From Pseudovibrio japonicus (GTDB lineage: Bacteria > Pseudomonadota > Alphaproteobacteria > Rhizobiales > Stappiaceae): a stretch of 64,000 nucleotides of DNA. The notes beneath the pieces are model-generated. The model had not been told where the DNA came from. It saw nothing but the letters and a program-made list of their open reading frames with translations, and did not search any database. The stretch covers positions 225,333-289,332 of the forward strand of contig NZ_BMXE01000007.1 of assembly GCF_014651595.1 (NCBI RefSeq). The letters are read 5' to 3'. A program made the position numbers and the translations under genes. Of this stretch, positions 17,194-26,521 are shown one piece after another; positions within the stretch are counted from its first letter, which is position 1, and each line of letters opens with the position of its first letter.

Positions 17194-17808
17194 ATGTCCA
17201 TTGAAATGATTTTTGCATTGGTGTTTGCGACAGCAGCTTTGGTGGCCATTCCAGGCCCCAACGTGGCACTCATCATTGCCAATACCATCAGCCATGGGTT
17301 CCGCTTCGGCGCAGTTACAGTGCTTGGTACCACTCTTGGCGTTGCTGTTCAGCTCAGTATTGTTGTGCTCGGATTCTCAGCCTTGCTGGCGTTGGTCGCC
17401 GACGCATTTTTATGGGTGAAGTGGCTGGGCGCTGCATATCTTGTCTATCTTGGCATCAAGTCGTGGCGTGAACGGACGGAGATGCTGCAGAATGCTGAGG
17501 CGAGCACCACCCCTTTGAGCCGTTTATTCTGGCAGGGCATGCTGCTTGCCATGATCAATCCTAAGACGCTTATCTTCAGCGCAGCCTTTCTTCCGCAGTT
17601 TGTGGCTGATCAGAGTGCCACCTATGCCTTGGCGCAGCCTGCACTACTCTACCTTGCTGTGGTCTTGTGCGGAGATCTATGCTGGGCAGCGCTGGCACGC
17701 TCCGCAACACCGCTCTTCCGAAGCATCGGCCACTTGCGTAACAAGCTCACCGGTCTGCTCTTTATTGGCTCAGGTGTGGGTCTCGCACTGGCGCGTTTTG
17801 AGCGATAA
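17194..17808 (+). CDS. LysE/RhtB-family amino-acid exporter
   Basis: 204 residues with five to six hydrophobic segments. The N-terminal IPGPNVALIIANTISHGFRFG (about 19-39) is the signature loop of the LysE/RhtB superfamily, and YLVYLGIKSWRER follows the third helix. These inner-membrane proteins export amino acids or their derivatives; which one is unknown. GGGGGGA precedes the ATG. It converges on the methyltransferase gene with a two-base gap. Confidence 0.9.
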   Translation: MSIEMIFALVFATAALVAIPGPNVALIIANTISHGFRFGAVTVLGTTLGVAVQLSIVVLGFSALLALVADAFLWVKWLGAAYLVYLGIKSWRERTEMLQNAEASTTPLSRLFWQGMLLAMINPKTLIFSAAFLPQFVADQSATYALAQPALLYLAVVLCGDLCWAALARSATPLFRSIGHLRNKLTGLLFIGSGVGLALARFER

Positions 17809-17810
17809 AC

Positions 17811-18551
17811 TCAGGCTTTCCTCCCAATTGGAATGATCTCGCGAGAGGCGGCATGGAAAGGCTCACCGGTCCATTCACCCAGCCATGTTTCCACGCGCAG
17901 ACCAGCTTCTTGCAAAAGCTGGTCTAGCCTTTCCTTTGCCGTATATTTGATTTGCGAGGGCGCGCTGAATACCTGACCGCTTTCCAGATCCTTGTAGGCG
18001 TTTGTAAAGCTCAAAACCTGCGTTGGCTCGTCGTAGTGGGATATGTTCCAGCTTTCGATTTCACCCAGTTCTTCGTGCTGCGTCCGCTTTAGTGTTTCGC
18101 TCTTGCTGCGGGTCTTCCTTCCCGGAAAATTTGGGTTGCGGGTGTCAAAGACAAACTGGCCAGTTGGTTTCAAATGCATGGCAATCTTGCTGAGTGCCAA
18201 ACGCTGGTCTTCTTCAGTCAGAAAGAACTGGAAGGAATGCCCTGTCAGGCAGATCAGATCAAACGTCTCACCAAGCTCGAAATGGCGTGCATCTCCTTCA
18301 ACCCAGGTAACCTGATCACCGCCAGGACGGCTGCGCGCAATCTCCAACATGGCAGCAGCAGGATCCAATCCAACCACATGACGGCCCTTTGCCAATTGAA
18401 CCGTCAGTTCGCCGGTGCCGCATCCCAAATCAAGGACTGAATCTGCGTCACTGGCAAGATCTTTGCAAAAGGTGTGATCGGTGCGATCATGCGGTGCCAG
18501 CTCGTAAAATTGAGCCAGATGAGGGTCCGTGAAAATGGTACGTTCGTTCAT
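17811..18551 (-). CDS. Class I SAM-dependent methyltransferase
   Basis: 246 residues from the ATG at 18551; an in-frame start at 18659 would add 36 poorly structured residues. Motif I is VLDLGCGTGELTVQLA (about 39-54), the acidic residue after strand 2 is in VVGLDPAAAML, and FDLICLTGHSFQFF is the strand-4 motif. These give a Rossmann-like methyltransferase of the UbiE/type-11/25 group. The acceptor is unknown. No obvious pathway partner is adjacent. Confidence 0.88.
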   Translation of the reverse strand: MNERTIFTDPHLAQFYELAPHDRTDHTFCKDLASDADSVLDLGCGTGELTVQLAKGRHVVGLDPAAAMLEIARSRPGGDQVTWVEGDARHFELGETFDLICLTGHSFQFFLTEEDQRLALSKIAMHLKPTGQFVFDTRNPNFPGRKTRSKSETLKRTQHEELGEIESWNISHYDEPTQVLSFTNAYKDLESGQVFSAPSQIKYTAKERLDQLLQEAGLRVETWLGEWTGEPFHAASREIIPIGRKA

Positions 18552-18747
18552 TGTGAAATGAGTTCTCCCAAACAGAAACAGCACCATAGAACGCAAGGGC
18601 CGCTTGTACAAATCCTGACCAAACCAACGGCTCGAAAGCTTTACAGGCTGTCTGTTCACAGCATCCTGATCTGATTATTCTTGTCTGGATGAATCAGTTT
18701 CCGTGCCAGCGGAATGAAGACCCGTTGCAGCAGAGAAAGGTACTCTC

Positions 18748-20256
18748 ATGGCTAACCCGCTTTATGATCGTTTGTTCGGGATCCATGCCGGCAAAAGCAA
18801 ACCTTTTTTGCTGCTTGAGGATGGTACCCCGATTTCCTACAGAGCGTTTCTTGCCACAACCGCCCAGCTTGCCCATGTGCTTGTCAATCATGGACTAAAA
18901 CCGGATGACCGGGTGGCTGTGCAAGTTGAAAAGTCCCCTGAAGCGTTGGCGCTTTACGGGGCCTGCGTGCAAGCGGGGCTTGTCTTCCTGCCGCTCAATA
19001 CCGCTTACACCAGCGAGGAACTTGCCTATTTCCTTGAAAATAGTGGTGCTTCTCTGCTCGTCTGTGATGGAGCAAAGGCAGATCAGCTTCGCCTGCTGGC
19101 TGAAGGTTCAGGTGTGCTTCTTGAGACCCTGAACGGTGGTGGCTCAGGCTCATTGATGGGTGAGGCAAGTGCGCAGCCGAGCACGTTTACAACAGTAGAC
19201 CGGGACCTGCAGGACCTTGCGGCGTTCCTCTATACATCCGGTACGACCGGACGATCCAAAGGGGCTATGCTGACACAGGACAATCTGCTTTCCAACGCGG
19301 ACGTACTGGTCGACTACTGGCGCTTTTCCGAAGAGGATGTGCTGCTGCACGCCCTACCAATTTTCCATACCCACGGGTTGTTTGTGGCGAGCAATGTAAT
19401 TCTAGCGGTTGGTGGTTCCATGATCTTTCTGCCCAAGTTCGATCAGGATGCCATCGTGGAACGGCTCCCGCAGGCAACCTCAATGATGGGCGTGCCGACC
19501 TTCTATACCCGGTTGCTGGGGGATGATCGTTTCACCAAAGAGCTCACAACGCATATGCGCCTATTCACCTCTGGAAGCGCGCCGTTATTGGCCGACACCC
19601 ATCGACAGTTTGAGCAGCGTACCGGTCATAGAATTCTGGAACGCTACGGAATGACCGAGACCAATATGAATACGTCCAACCCCTACGATGGAGAGCGGCG
19701 GGCCGGAACGGTTGGCTTCCCGCTTCCGGGTGTTGAACTAAAAATCACCGACCCCGAAAGCGGTGTGGAATTGCAGAAGGGTAGTATCGGTGTCATTGAG
19801 ATCAGGGGCCGTAATGTCTTCAAAGGCTACTGGCAGATGCCGGAGAAAACCGCAACAGAATTGCGCGAAGATGGGTTCTTCATCACCGGTGATATGGGCA
19901 AGATAGATGAAGACGGCTATGTCCATATTGTCGGGCGCAACAAGGATCTCATCATCTCAGGCGGATACAACATCTACCCAAAAGAGATTGAGCTTGTGCT
20001 TGATGAACAACCCGGTGTTCTGGAGAGCGCCGTCATCGGCGTGCCCCACACAGATTTCGGCGAAGCTCCCCTTGGCCTCATAGTGCCGGAAAAGGACCAT
20101 GCACCGGACCTTGACCAGATCATGGCCAGCGTAAAGCAACGCCTCGCCCGCTTCAAACATCCCCAAAAGCTCCTGCTAATCGACAATCTCCCACGCAACA
20201 CCATGGGCAAAGTCCAAAAAAACATCCTGCGGGAGCGTTATAGTGAGCGTGTATAG
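18748..20256 (+). CDS. matB: Malonyl-CoA synthetase
   Basis: 502 residues, an adenylate-forming enzyme joining malonate or methylmalonate to CoA with ATP. The P-loop motif is YTSGTTGRSKGAM (162-174). The A5 region ERYGMTETNMNTSNPYDGER is characteristic of MatB. GYWQMPEKT and GDMGKIDEDGYVHIVGRNKD mark the C-terminal domain hinge. The catalytic lysine of PRNTMGKVQKN is K488, the same number as in the studied Rhodopseudomonas palustris enzyme. There is no malonyl-CoA decarboxylase (matA) or malonate transporter next to it. It may detoxify malonate or supply malonyl-CoA. Confidence 0.93.
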   Translation: MANPLYDRLFGIHAGKSKPFLLLEDGTPISYRAFLATTAQLAHVLVNHGLKPDDRVAVQVEKSPEALALYGACVQAGLVFLPLNTAYTSEELAYFLENSGASLLVCDGAKADQLRLLAEGSGVLLETLNGGGSGSLMGEASAQPSTFTTVDRDLQDLAAFLYTSGTTGRSKGAMLTQDNLLSNADVLVDYWRFSEEDVLLHALPIFHTHGLFVASNVILAVGGSMIFLPKFDQDAIVERLPQATSMMGVPTFYTRLLGDDRFTKELTTHMRLFTSGSAPLLADTHRQFEQRTGHRILERYGMTETNMNTSNPYDGERRAGTVGFPLPGVELKITDPESGVELQKGSIGVIEIRGRNVFKGYWQMPEKTATELREDGFFITGDMGKIDEDGYVHIVGRNKDLIISGGYNIYPKEIELVLDEQPGVLESAVIGVPHTDFGEAPLGLIVPEKDHAPDLDQIMASVKQRLARFKHPQKLLLIDNLPRNTMGKVQKNILRERYSERV

Positions 20257-20312
20257 GGAAGTGGGTAGCGTGGCTTAACCGCCAGTGTGCAATCCATCGC
20301 GATATTCCAGAT

Positions 20313-20684
20313 CTAGCGGCCACTGAAGCTTTGGAAGCCTTTGCAGGCGGTTGGGCTGGGGGCGTTGGGTTGGCTGAGTTCGGCGCATGTCTTTCTTGTG
20401 ACCGATGATACGCAGGCTATTGCGCGTTGATTCTGGGCCCGTGTTGTTATCACGTTGCTGAAATCTGCCTTGATCAGGGCGCAGGCCTGATTGACGCTGT
20501 TGTTGATAGCGGTTGCTGTGGGGTGCTGCCTTGTGGAGGCGTCGATACCCATTTTCTCAAACGCACAGGCCTTCAGCTTCTCACACATGTTTGCAATTGC
20601 GATGTTGAGTTCAAAGCTCACGCCTGCAGATGTAAGGCTGGAAGACGTAATGAGCAGGAAAAAGGCAAGGCTCAGGTTTTTCAT
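20313..20684 (-). CDS. Small secreted Cys-containing protein, unknown
   Basis: 123 residues. A clear signal peptide (MKNLSLAFFLLITSSSLTSA-GV) and six cysteines in the mature part (MCEKLKACAF, NQACALI, IACVSS, TCAEL, ACKGF) suggest a disulfide-bonded periplasmic protein. I recognise no family. The spacing of the cysteines on predicted helices recalls small helical secreted proteins, but this is only an impression. Convergent with matB. Confidence 0.5.
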   Translation of the reverse strand: MKNLSLAFFLLITSSSLTSAGVSFELNIAIANMCEKLKACAFEKMGIDASTRQHPTATAINNSVNQACALIKADFSNVITTRAQNQRAIACVSSVTRKTCAELSQPNAPSPTACKGFQSFSGR

Positions 20685-20854
20685 GGGGTTCAGCTATGTA
20701 TTGGTCATAGCGCATTGTTGGTTACCCATGTGACCAGCACAAGCACCGAAATTTCAGGTGTCACCCGAAGCCCCGATACCGCCAAACTGTGAGTTAGGAT
20801 GCCGAAGCGTTAGGATACTGCCTCAGTTCATATTCAAGCATTCTGCACTACGAC

Positions 20855-22795
20855 TTATTTGAAGAGTTGCTCTGCGATGATCCTGGAGCCGAATTGGTTC
20901 AGGTGATTGTGATCACGATATAAAAACCGACCTTCCTTAACTAACTCGCAGATGCCATCGGGACAGAAAACTGCTTTCGGATCAATAAAGTCGACATTAT
21001 CGTAGCGCTCCGCAATGTTTTGGAGGTGGGATTGGGCAATGACATTTTGCTTTTCGGTTTCAGAAAGGTTCAGAATGCACTTCTCGGCATTGATCGCGCC
21101 GTACTTACACGGGCGCACATGTTTGCCGTTGCTTATTCCCGGGACCTGATTGACAAGTGTGATGCTTGTTGCAGCCCCGTCAAACTGAGTAATCACCTCT
21201 TCGAGACTGGAGAAAAACTGCTTGGCCCTTATCGGGTCCTCTTTGGTAACGCCATCAACCTCCGTTGAGATGTTCGCGCTCCAGTACCCAGCCATAAAAA
21301 TCCGCTTTGGTTTGAGTTCATTCTTCAGGAACTCCAAGACGCGCGCATTGTAGGTGTTGCACTCTGTTCGTGCGTTCGTTGAGCTCCAGCTACCCCGATC
21401 TTTCACTGGGGCGCAGCCGGGTTTTTGAAACAGGTGTAAGCTCTTCTCTCGTTTCGAAAAGACGTCGTTCATTCCAAACGCGAAGTGCTCGGCATGAGAG
21501 TCTCCCCAGATTACACTTTGCACAGGCTGTTTCTGCTGATCACCAAGGGCGCATAAATTGCCGTTCCATCCTGGGGTGTTGCAGTAGTGTTGCTGGAACG
21601 TATTGCGGTAATTGACGGCCAATACGTGGGTTAGGTTTTGTTCCGGGAAGACCCATCTCATCCGGTCGGTGTCTGAGATTACAAAGGCCATGATCAGCAG
21701 GAGCGTCGTTGCGCCAACTGGTGCAGATAGCTCTCTGAAACGTGCGGGCTTCCTTCCCAATTCGCGCATGGGTCGCTCAACTCCAACGTATAAAACAATC
21801 GCCAACCCAAGTGAGATTAACAGGCCTAAGCCCCTGAGAATTGGGCTGCTTGGGTAATCCTCAATGAAGGAATAGGAGAGGACAAAAACAGGCCAATGGA
21901 CGAGGTATAGACTGTAGGAGACCCTGCCTAGAAGGCGTAGGGGAAGGCAACTTAAGGCTGATGATATGATTGCGCCGCGCAGATTGCCAGAAAGCAACAA
22001 GAAGGCAACTGACACAGTTAGCGCAAGCGCAGGGAACGAGGGCCACGCCGCTCCACTGGCTGTGAAGATACTGAATATAATGACTGCGCTTGCGGCAAGT
22101 TGAGACAAAGCAACCTGCCACGCCCCGGACCAATCGAACTGCCTCTCCTTGAGACATACGATCAGGCCCCCGAGTGCAAACTGCCACAGGCGTGTGGGGA
22201 GGGAGTAATAGGCGACATCTGGATCGTTGAATGCCAGGATCAACGAGGCAGTAAAGGAAAGGGCGATGATACATACAAAGATCGGAATGTGTGCTTTGGG
22301 GGAGCACTTCAGTATCCCAAAGCAGATCAATGGCCAGACAAGATAGAACTGAACTTCCACCCCTAGGGACCAGGTATGCAGAAATGGTTTGAAGTTGGCA
22401 GTCGTAGCGAAATATCCCGGTCCTTCAGGGGCGGTGATGTTATAGGCAAATATTGAAGCTGGAACCAGATTATCATAGAGCTCTGGCAGCCCGTAGGTCC
22501 AACCTGAGACAAAGATAGTGAGCATGGTGACAATCAAGGTCACGTAGTAGGCAGGGGCGATCCGCCAGAAGCGCTTTCGATAAAACCCCAACACTCCGCT
22601 AGGTGTCCAGATAAACCGTTGTGACATAACAATTTGTGTCATCAGGTAGCCGGAAAGAACAAAAAAGATATCGACCCCGACAAAACCGCCTTCGACACCG
22701 AGCAATTTGAAGTGAAAGAGGAGTACGGCAAGGACCGCAAGACCTCTCATCCCTTCTATGTCTGAACGAAAACCGGCCTGAGATGCTCGTACCAT
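20855..22795 (-). CDS. OafA/YrhL-type O-acyltransferase with C-terminal SGNH domain
   Basis: 646 residues. The N-terminal acyltransferase-3 domain (about 10-375, ten or so membrane helices) has the conserved FRSDIEGMRGLAVLAVLLFH start with H28, FFVLSGYLMT, and FYRKRFWRIAPAY. The periplasmic SGNH hydrolase-like domain shows G431-D-S433-H and the D628-x-x-H631 pair near the end. Together they acetylate cell-surface sugars (O-antigen, peptidoglycan or exopolysaccharide). The substrate cannot be read here, since no glycan cluster surrounds it. Confidence 0.92.
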   Translation of the reverse strand: MVRASQAGFRSDIEGMRGLAVLAVLLFHFKLLGVEGGFVGVDIFFVLSGYLMTQIVMSQRFIWTPSGVLGFYRKRFWRIAPAYYVTLIVTMLTIFVSGWTYGLPELYDNLVPASIFAYNITAPEGPGYFATTANFKPFLHTWSLGVEVQFYLVWPLICFGILKCSPKAHIPIFVCIIALSFTASLILAFNDPDVAYYSLPTRLWQFALGGLIVCLKERQFDWSGAWQVALSQLAASAVIIFSIFTASGAAWPSFPALALTVSVAFLLLSGNLRGAIISSALSCLPLRLLGRVSYSLYLVHWPVFVLSYSFIEDYPSSPILRGLGLLISLGLAIVLYVGVERPMRELGRKPARFRELSAPVGATTLLLIMAFVISDTDRMRWVFPEQNLTHVLAVNYRNTFQQHYCNTPGWNGNLCALGDQQKQPVQSVIWGDSHAEHFAFGMNDVFSKREKSLHLFQKPGCAPVKDRGSWSSTNARTECNTYNARVLEFLKNELKPKRIFMAGYWSANISTEVDGVTKEDPIRAKQFFSSLEEVITQFDGAATSITLVNQVPGISNGKHVRPCKYGAINAEKCILNLSETEKQNVIAQSHLQNIAERYDNVDFIDPKAVFCPDGICELVKEGRFLYRDHNHLNQFGSRIIAEQLFK

Positions 22796-22936
22796 CGAAC
22801 CGCCTGTCTTGTGGCCCCTAAGGGGGATGGTTTCAAATTCCGTAGACTTGAGAGAGGTAAGAATAGTTCATGTTCTCAGGTGACATGAATTGGAAGATCT
22901 CAGGGGGATTTGAATGGCTTTGCAGCGGATAAACGA

Positions 22937-22970
22937 ATGTAGCGAGGAACAATGAGGTGCCTCGCTACAT
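22937..22970. repeat. 11-bp inverted repeat (hairpin)
   Basis: ATGTAGCGAGG (22937-22947) and CCTCGCTACAT (22960-22970) are perfectly complementary with a 12-base loop. It sits between the acyltransferase start and the SnoaL-like gene end, both on the minus strand. Either a second terminator for the upstream gene or an operator for the acyltransferase gene. Confidence 0.5.
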
Positions 22971-22991
22971 CTTGGATCATGGGCATATCAA

Positions 22992-23014
22992 ACGTGAGGC
23001 CGCAGCGCTCACGT
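22992..23014 (-). terminator. Hairpin just after the SnoaL-like gene
   Basis: ACGTGAG (22992-22998) and CTCACGT (23008-23014) begin five bases after the stop on the minus strand and are followed there by TTTGAT. A short but well-placed terminator candidate. Confidence 0.5.
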
Positions 23015-23018
23015 CAAA

Positions 23019-23396
23019 TTAAAGCGGAGAGACATCCACGTAGACTTGGTAGTCCGAAATCAGATTGTCTTTGAGCTTCAAGACTGCAGAGAAGGGAATT
23101 TGCAGTGTGCTCTTGTCGTGGCGGGTGTAGTGCACATACCCAGTACAGATGACGTTTTCGTCTACTGTCCACGCATCCTTAATTGTGTGAGACATAGCTA
23201 CGATGGATTGGAAGAAGGCCCGGTTTGCTTCAACAACGGCGTCATATCCAACTATTTCATCAAAATTGCCAAGCTGGAAACGAACGTTTGGCGTCAGAAA
23301 GGCGCCAACGCCTTCTGCACTCAGGGAATCGACGGCTTTATATAGCTGCTCTGAAAATTCACGAGCGTTAATGGAGACTTCTACAAGCTGTACCAT
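23019..23396 (-). CDS. SnoaL/NTF2-like protein
   Basis: 125 residues. The start FSEQLYKAVDSLSAEGVGAFLTP and the strands FSAVLKLKDNLISDYQVYVDVSPL fit the cone-shaped NTF2/SnoaL-like fold (ketosteroid isomerase-like). Members range from enzymes to ligand carriers, and no catalytic set is recognisable, so function is open. It lies 72 bases downstream of the DMT exporter gene on the same strand and may be co-transcribed with it and the hydroquinone reductase gene. Confidence 0.75.
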   Translation of the reverse strand: MVQLVEVSINAREFSEQLYKAVDSLSAEGVGAFLTPNVRFQLGNFDEIVGYDAVVEANRAFFQSIVAMSHTIKDAWTVDENVICTGYVHYTRHDKSTLQIPFSAVLKLKDNLISDYQVYVDVSPL

Positions 23397-23468
23397 GGAA
23401 TTTCCTATGATTTATTTCGGGGTTGGGAGCAGTCACTCAGGTGCGCCTGCTAAGAATTTGGTCAGAGC

Positions 23469-24398
23469 TTATCTGAGGCGAGATCGTGGGAACTGAACAT
23501 GACCATTGGTGAGTGCAAGGCCCAGAAACAGCACAGCGATCGATGCAAAAATTGTGATGCTGACTGGTTCTTTGAAGGCGATCGCTGCGACTAGAATGCC
23601 TGATACGGTCGCAAAGTATCCAACTTGACTAAAGCCCACGCTGTCGGTTCTGCTCTGAATGAAAAATGTCAATGCAAAGCTTCCGGCTGATAAGAAGCCG
23701 ATTGTAAGCAGGACCCACCAGATACTTTGCAAAGGCTCGACAACATTGGTCAGACTATCGAGTAGCAATAGTGCAGGGGCAAGCAATAGCACTTGAGAGA
23801 ACAAAGTACCTGCTGCGGTCGCAATCGGGCTCGTATCAGTTGGGTAGGCTTTGTTTCGGTAAATATTTGAAATAGCGAGAGATAAGGGCATTCCAGCGCC
23901 TACAAGGATCCATTTGGGATCAAAATGTGCGACCTGAGCTCCGCTTAATGTCGCAAGGCTGATGCCAATCAAGCCGAGTGAGATACCGAACAACCGCTGA
24001 GGGGCAATCAATTTACGCTCAAGAACAGAACTAAGGGCTGCAGTCACCATCGGTGATAAGGTGGTCATAACCGTCAGTAACCAGGCAGGTATGTGCTGGA
24101 GCGCAATGTAGGCCACCAGAGATGGTATAGTGACGCCGAGAAAGCCATTCAGCAGGTAGTATCTAATGTGGCGCAGTCTGAGAAAGATTTTCTCCTGTTT
24201 ATAGTGAAGCAACAGATACAAAAATAAACCAGCGACAAGCATCTGCATCAATGTAGCGCTCAGTGCAGTTACGCCTGCCTGCATCACCAGTTTGGCGAGC
24301 GCATAATTCACGCCGACAATCGCTCCAATAAGGATGATGTACCCCGTTGGATTACCGGGTTTTTCTGAAATGGAGAGAACAGCACCGTTGCTCATCAT
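23469..24398 (-). CDS. DMT-superfamily (EamA) transporter
   Basis: 309 residues with ten predicted membrane helices in two EamA repeats (about 17-150 and 165-300); YIALQHIPAWLLTVMTTLSP is the typical end of the first repeat. Drug/metabolite exporters of this type move amino acids, nucleobases or small toxic compounds. Its start overlaps the stop of the glutathionyl-hydroquinone reductase gene by four bases (ATGA), so the two are translationally coupled, hinting at export of a product or substrate of that enzyme. Confidence 0.9.
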   Translation of the reverse strand: MMSNGAVLSISEKPGNPTGYIILIGAIVGVNYALAKLVMQAGVTALSATLMQMLVAGLFLYLLLHYKQEKIFLRLRHIRYYLLNGFLGVTIPSLVAYIALQHIPAWLLTVMTTLSPMVTAALSSVLERKLIAPQRLFGISLGLIGISLATLSGAQVAHFDPKWILVGAGMPLSLAISNIYRNKAYPTDTSPIATAAGTLFSQVLLLAPALLLLDSLTNVVEPLQSIWWVLLTIGFLSAGSFALTFFIQSRTDSVGFSQVGYFATVSGILVAAIAFKEPVSITIFASIAVLFLGLALTNGHVQFPRSRLR

Positions 24399-25372
24399 GC
24401 TGCTCCTTTTTGGATAATGCCGATATGGTCGCGGCCATGAGGTTTGGTCAGGTCCAGCTCTGGTCCGATAGGGATAATGCCATTCGGGTTTATCTGCAGA
24501 TGACTGCGAAAATAGTGCTCCCGCATCCGCTTGAAGTTCACTGTTTCTGCGATGCCGGGGATTTGATAGAGCTCGCGCAGATACGGTCCCAGGTTCGTGT
24601 AATCTGCAATTCTCCGCAGGTCCGTTTTGAAATGCGTGACGTAAACCGCGTCAAACCGGATTAGTGTCGCAAACAACCTCCAGTCAGCCTCTGTAATCTG
24701 ATGCCCTACCAGATATCTTTGGTAACCCAACAGGTTGTCTAACTTATCTAGCGTATCAAACAACTCGCTTACGGCTTCTGTGTAGGCAGCCTGTGACGTG
24801 GCAAAGCCAGCTTTGTAAACGCCTGAGTTTACAGTGTTCTGTATCAAGCCAGAAATCTCGTCAATTTCGTGAGATAGCTCATCAGGATGATAATTGACGG
24901 GTGAAGAAGCGAGAGCGCCGAAGGATGTGTTCAGCATCCGCATAATATCTGCGGAGTTATTGCTGACGATCTTGCCCGTCTTCTTGTCTACCAGGAGCGG
25001 AACTGTCAGAGGACCGGTGTATCGGGGGAGGGCGCGCAGATAGACCTCAAAGATGAACTCATCCCTTGGTACACCTGCAGCTTCGTCAAATAATGATTGA
25101 TCGATCTGCCAGCCCTTTTCGCCCATGAAGGGATGCATCTCGGTTATAGATATTGCACTCTCTAATCCCGTCAATGCACGCATCACCATGGCGCGGTGAC
25201 ACCAAGGGCAGGCATGAGAGGTGTAAAGATGGTACCTGCCAGCCTCGACAGGAAATTCAGCACCCTCATGGGGCTCGATCCAGTGACGGATATCGCTGTT
25301 AAATCGGATGAGTTTACCGTCAGTTGAAACGGGTTTCTCACGCAGTTCACCATTAATAAGCATCATAGCCAT
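24395..25372 (-). CDS. Glutathionyl-hydroquinone reductase (Xi-class GST, YqjG/Ecm4-like)
   Basis: 325 residues. The active site C55-P-W-C58 in SHACPWCHRAMV, and the long N-terminal segment before it, identify Xi-class GSTs that reduce glutathionyl-hydroquinones to hydroquinones and GSSG. VPLLVDKKTGKIVSNNSADI and ITEADWRLFATLIRFDAVY match the family's substrate region. Cytosolic. First gene of the probable operon with the DMT exporter and SnoaL-like genes, and divergent from a LysR regulator 108 bases away, the usual arrangement for LysR control. Confidence 0.92.
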   Translation of the reverse strand: MAMMLINGELREKPVSTDGKLIRFNSDIRHWIEPHEGAEFPVEAGRYHLYTSHACPWCHRAMVMRALTGLESAISITEMHPFMGEKGWQIDQSLFDEAAGVPRDEFIFEVYLRALPRYTGPLTVPLLVDKKTGKIVSNNSADIMRMLNTSFGALASSPVNYHPDELSHEIDEISGLIQNTVNSGVYKAGFATSQAAYTEAVSELFDTLDKLDNLLGYQRYLVGHQITEADWRLFATLIRFDAVYVTHFKTDLRRIADYTNLGPYLRELYQIPGIAETVNFKRMREHYFRSHLQINPNGIIPIGPELDLTKPHGRDHIGIIQKGAA

Positions 25373-25480
25373 AGCACGTTCCTCTTTTGATGCTGAGAGG
25401 CTACTTGGTTTCCATTACTGTGATAATCGTCTAATATAGAAACTAATAGGTGAGCAAAAGAGAACGGTTAGAGGCTGAAT

Positions 25481-26410
25481 TTGGAACATATTGGTGCATT
25501 GCCGGTGTTTGTTGCGGTGGTTGAGAACAAAGGATTTGCAGCTGCTGGAAGGCAATTGGGAGTTTCTAAGTCTGCGATCAGCAAACGCATTTCACTGCTG
25601 GAGGAGTATCTGGGAGCAAGGCTTTTAAACCGGTCCACGCGCAACATCAGTCTTACGGAAGCGGGCGAGCAATATTATGCGCGAGCAGTTGATGCGTTAG
25701 CTGCAGCACAAGAGGCTGAAAAGGCGGTCTCTCAGTTGCAGGGTAAGCCAAAGGGCAGACTTAAACTCAATGCACCCATGACGTTTGGCAGGTTGCACAT
25801 CGCGCCGCTCATCCCAAAGTTCCTCAAACTCAATCCAGAAATCAGCATTGATATGATAATGGATGATCGCCGGGTTGATTTGATTGATGGTGGATTTGAC
25901 TTAGCAATCAGGGGAGGGCGCCTTGACGATTCATCGTTGATCGCCCGGAAAATTGCGCCCTGCTATAACGTGCTCGCCGCATCGCCCAAGTATATTGAGA
26001 AGCATGGAGCTCCCACAGTTCCAGAAGACCTGCATCAACATAATTGTCTACATTACGCTTACTTCAGCGATCATCAGGAATGGTCGTTAGAAGGACCAGA
26101 AGGTGTCATACGCGTTGAAACTTCGGGCAATTTTCAGGTCAACAACGGAGACGCTCTGGCAGTTGCTGTCCTTGGCGGCTGCGGCATAGGCAGACTCACC
26201 ACATTCACTGCAGGGGAGTATCTGAGATCCGGCCAACTTGTCCAAATACTGCCTCGATACAAACTTCCCGTCCAAACCATGTACGCTGTCTTCCCGGAAC
26301 GAAAATATCTCCCCTCCAAAGTCCGCGCCTTCATCGAATTTATCTCTGAAGAGATTGGCGGCGACGTTCCGTATTGGGATGAAGGACTTCCCCAGTTGAG
26401 CAGGACCTGA
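25481..26410 (+). CDS. LysR-family transcriptional regulator
   Basis: 309 residues from a TTG start with GAGG seven bases upstream. The helix-turn-helix lies at about 18-40 (GFAAAGRQLGVSKSAISKRI) and NRSTRNISLTEAGEQYY follows. The effector domain is of the CrgA/AaeR-like group. It probably controls the divergent hydroquinone reductase/DMT operon and itself. The inducer is unknown; a quinone or aromatic compound would fit the context. Confidence 0.93.
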   Translation: MEHIGALPVFVAVVENKGFAAAGRQLGVSKSAISKRISLLEEYLGARLLNRSTRNISLTEAGEQYYARAVDALAAAQEAEKAVSQLQGKPKGRLKLNAPMTFGRLHIAPLIPKFLKLNPEISIDMIMDDRRVDLIDGGFDLAIRGGRLDDSSLIARKIAPCYNVLAASPKYIEKHGAPTVPEDLHQHNCLHYAYFSDHQEWSLEGPEGVIRVETSGNFQVNNGDALAVAVLGGCGIGRLTTFTAGEYLRSGQLVQILPRYKLPVQTMYAVFPERKYLPSKVRAFIEFISEEIGGDVPYWDEGLPQLSRT

Positions 26411-26521
26411 CGAGTTGATCCTGAGGACGCTATCGACGAGGGCTTGGCGCAACACACAAGGATTGCGGCAGGATCAGTTTTCCTGAAGTTCGCAGTTTAT
26501 GGTGCGAGTAAATTTCGTTCC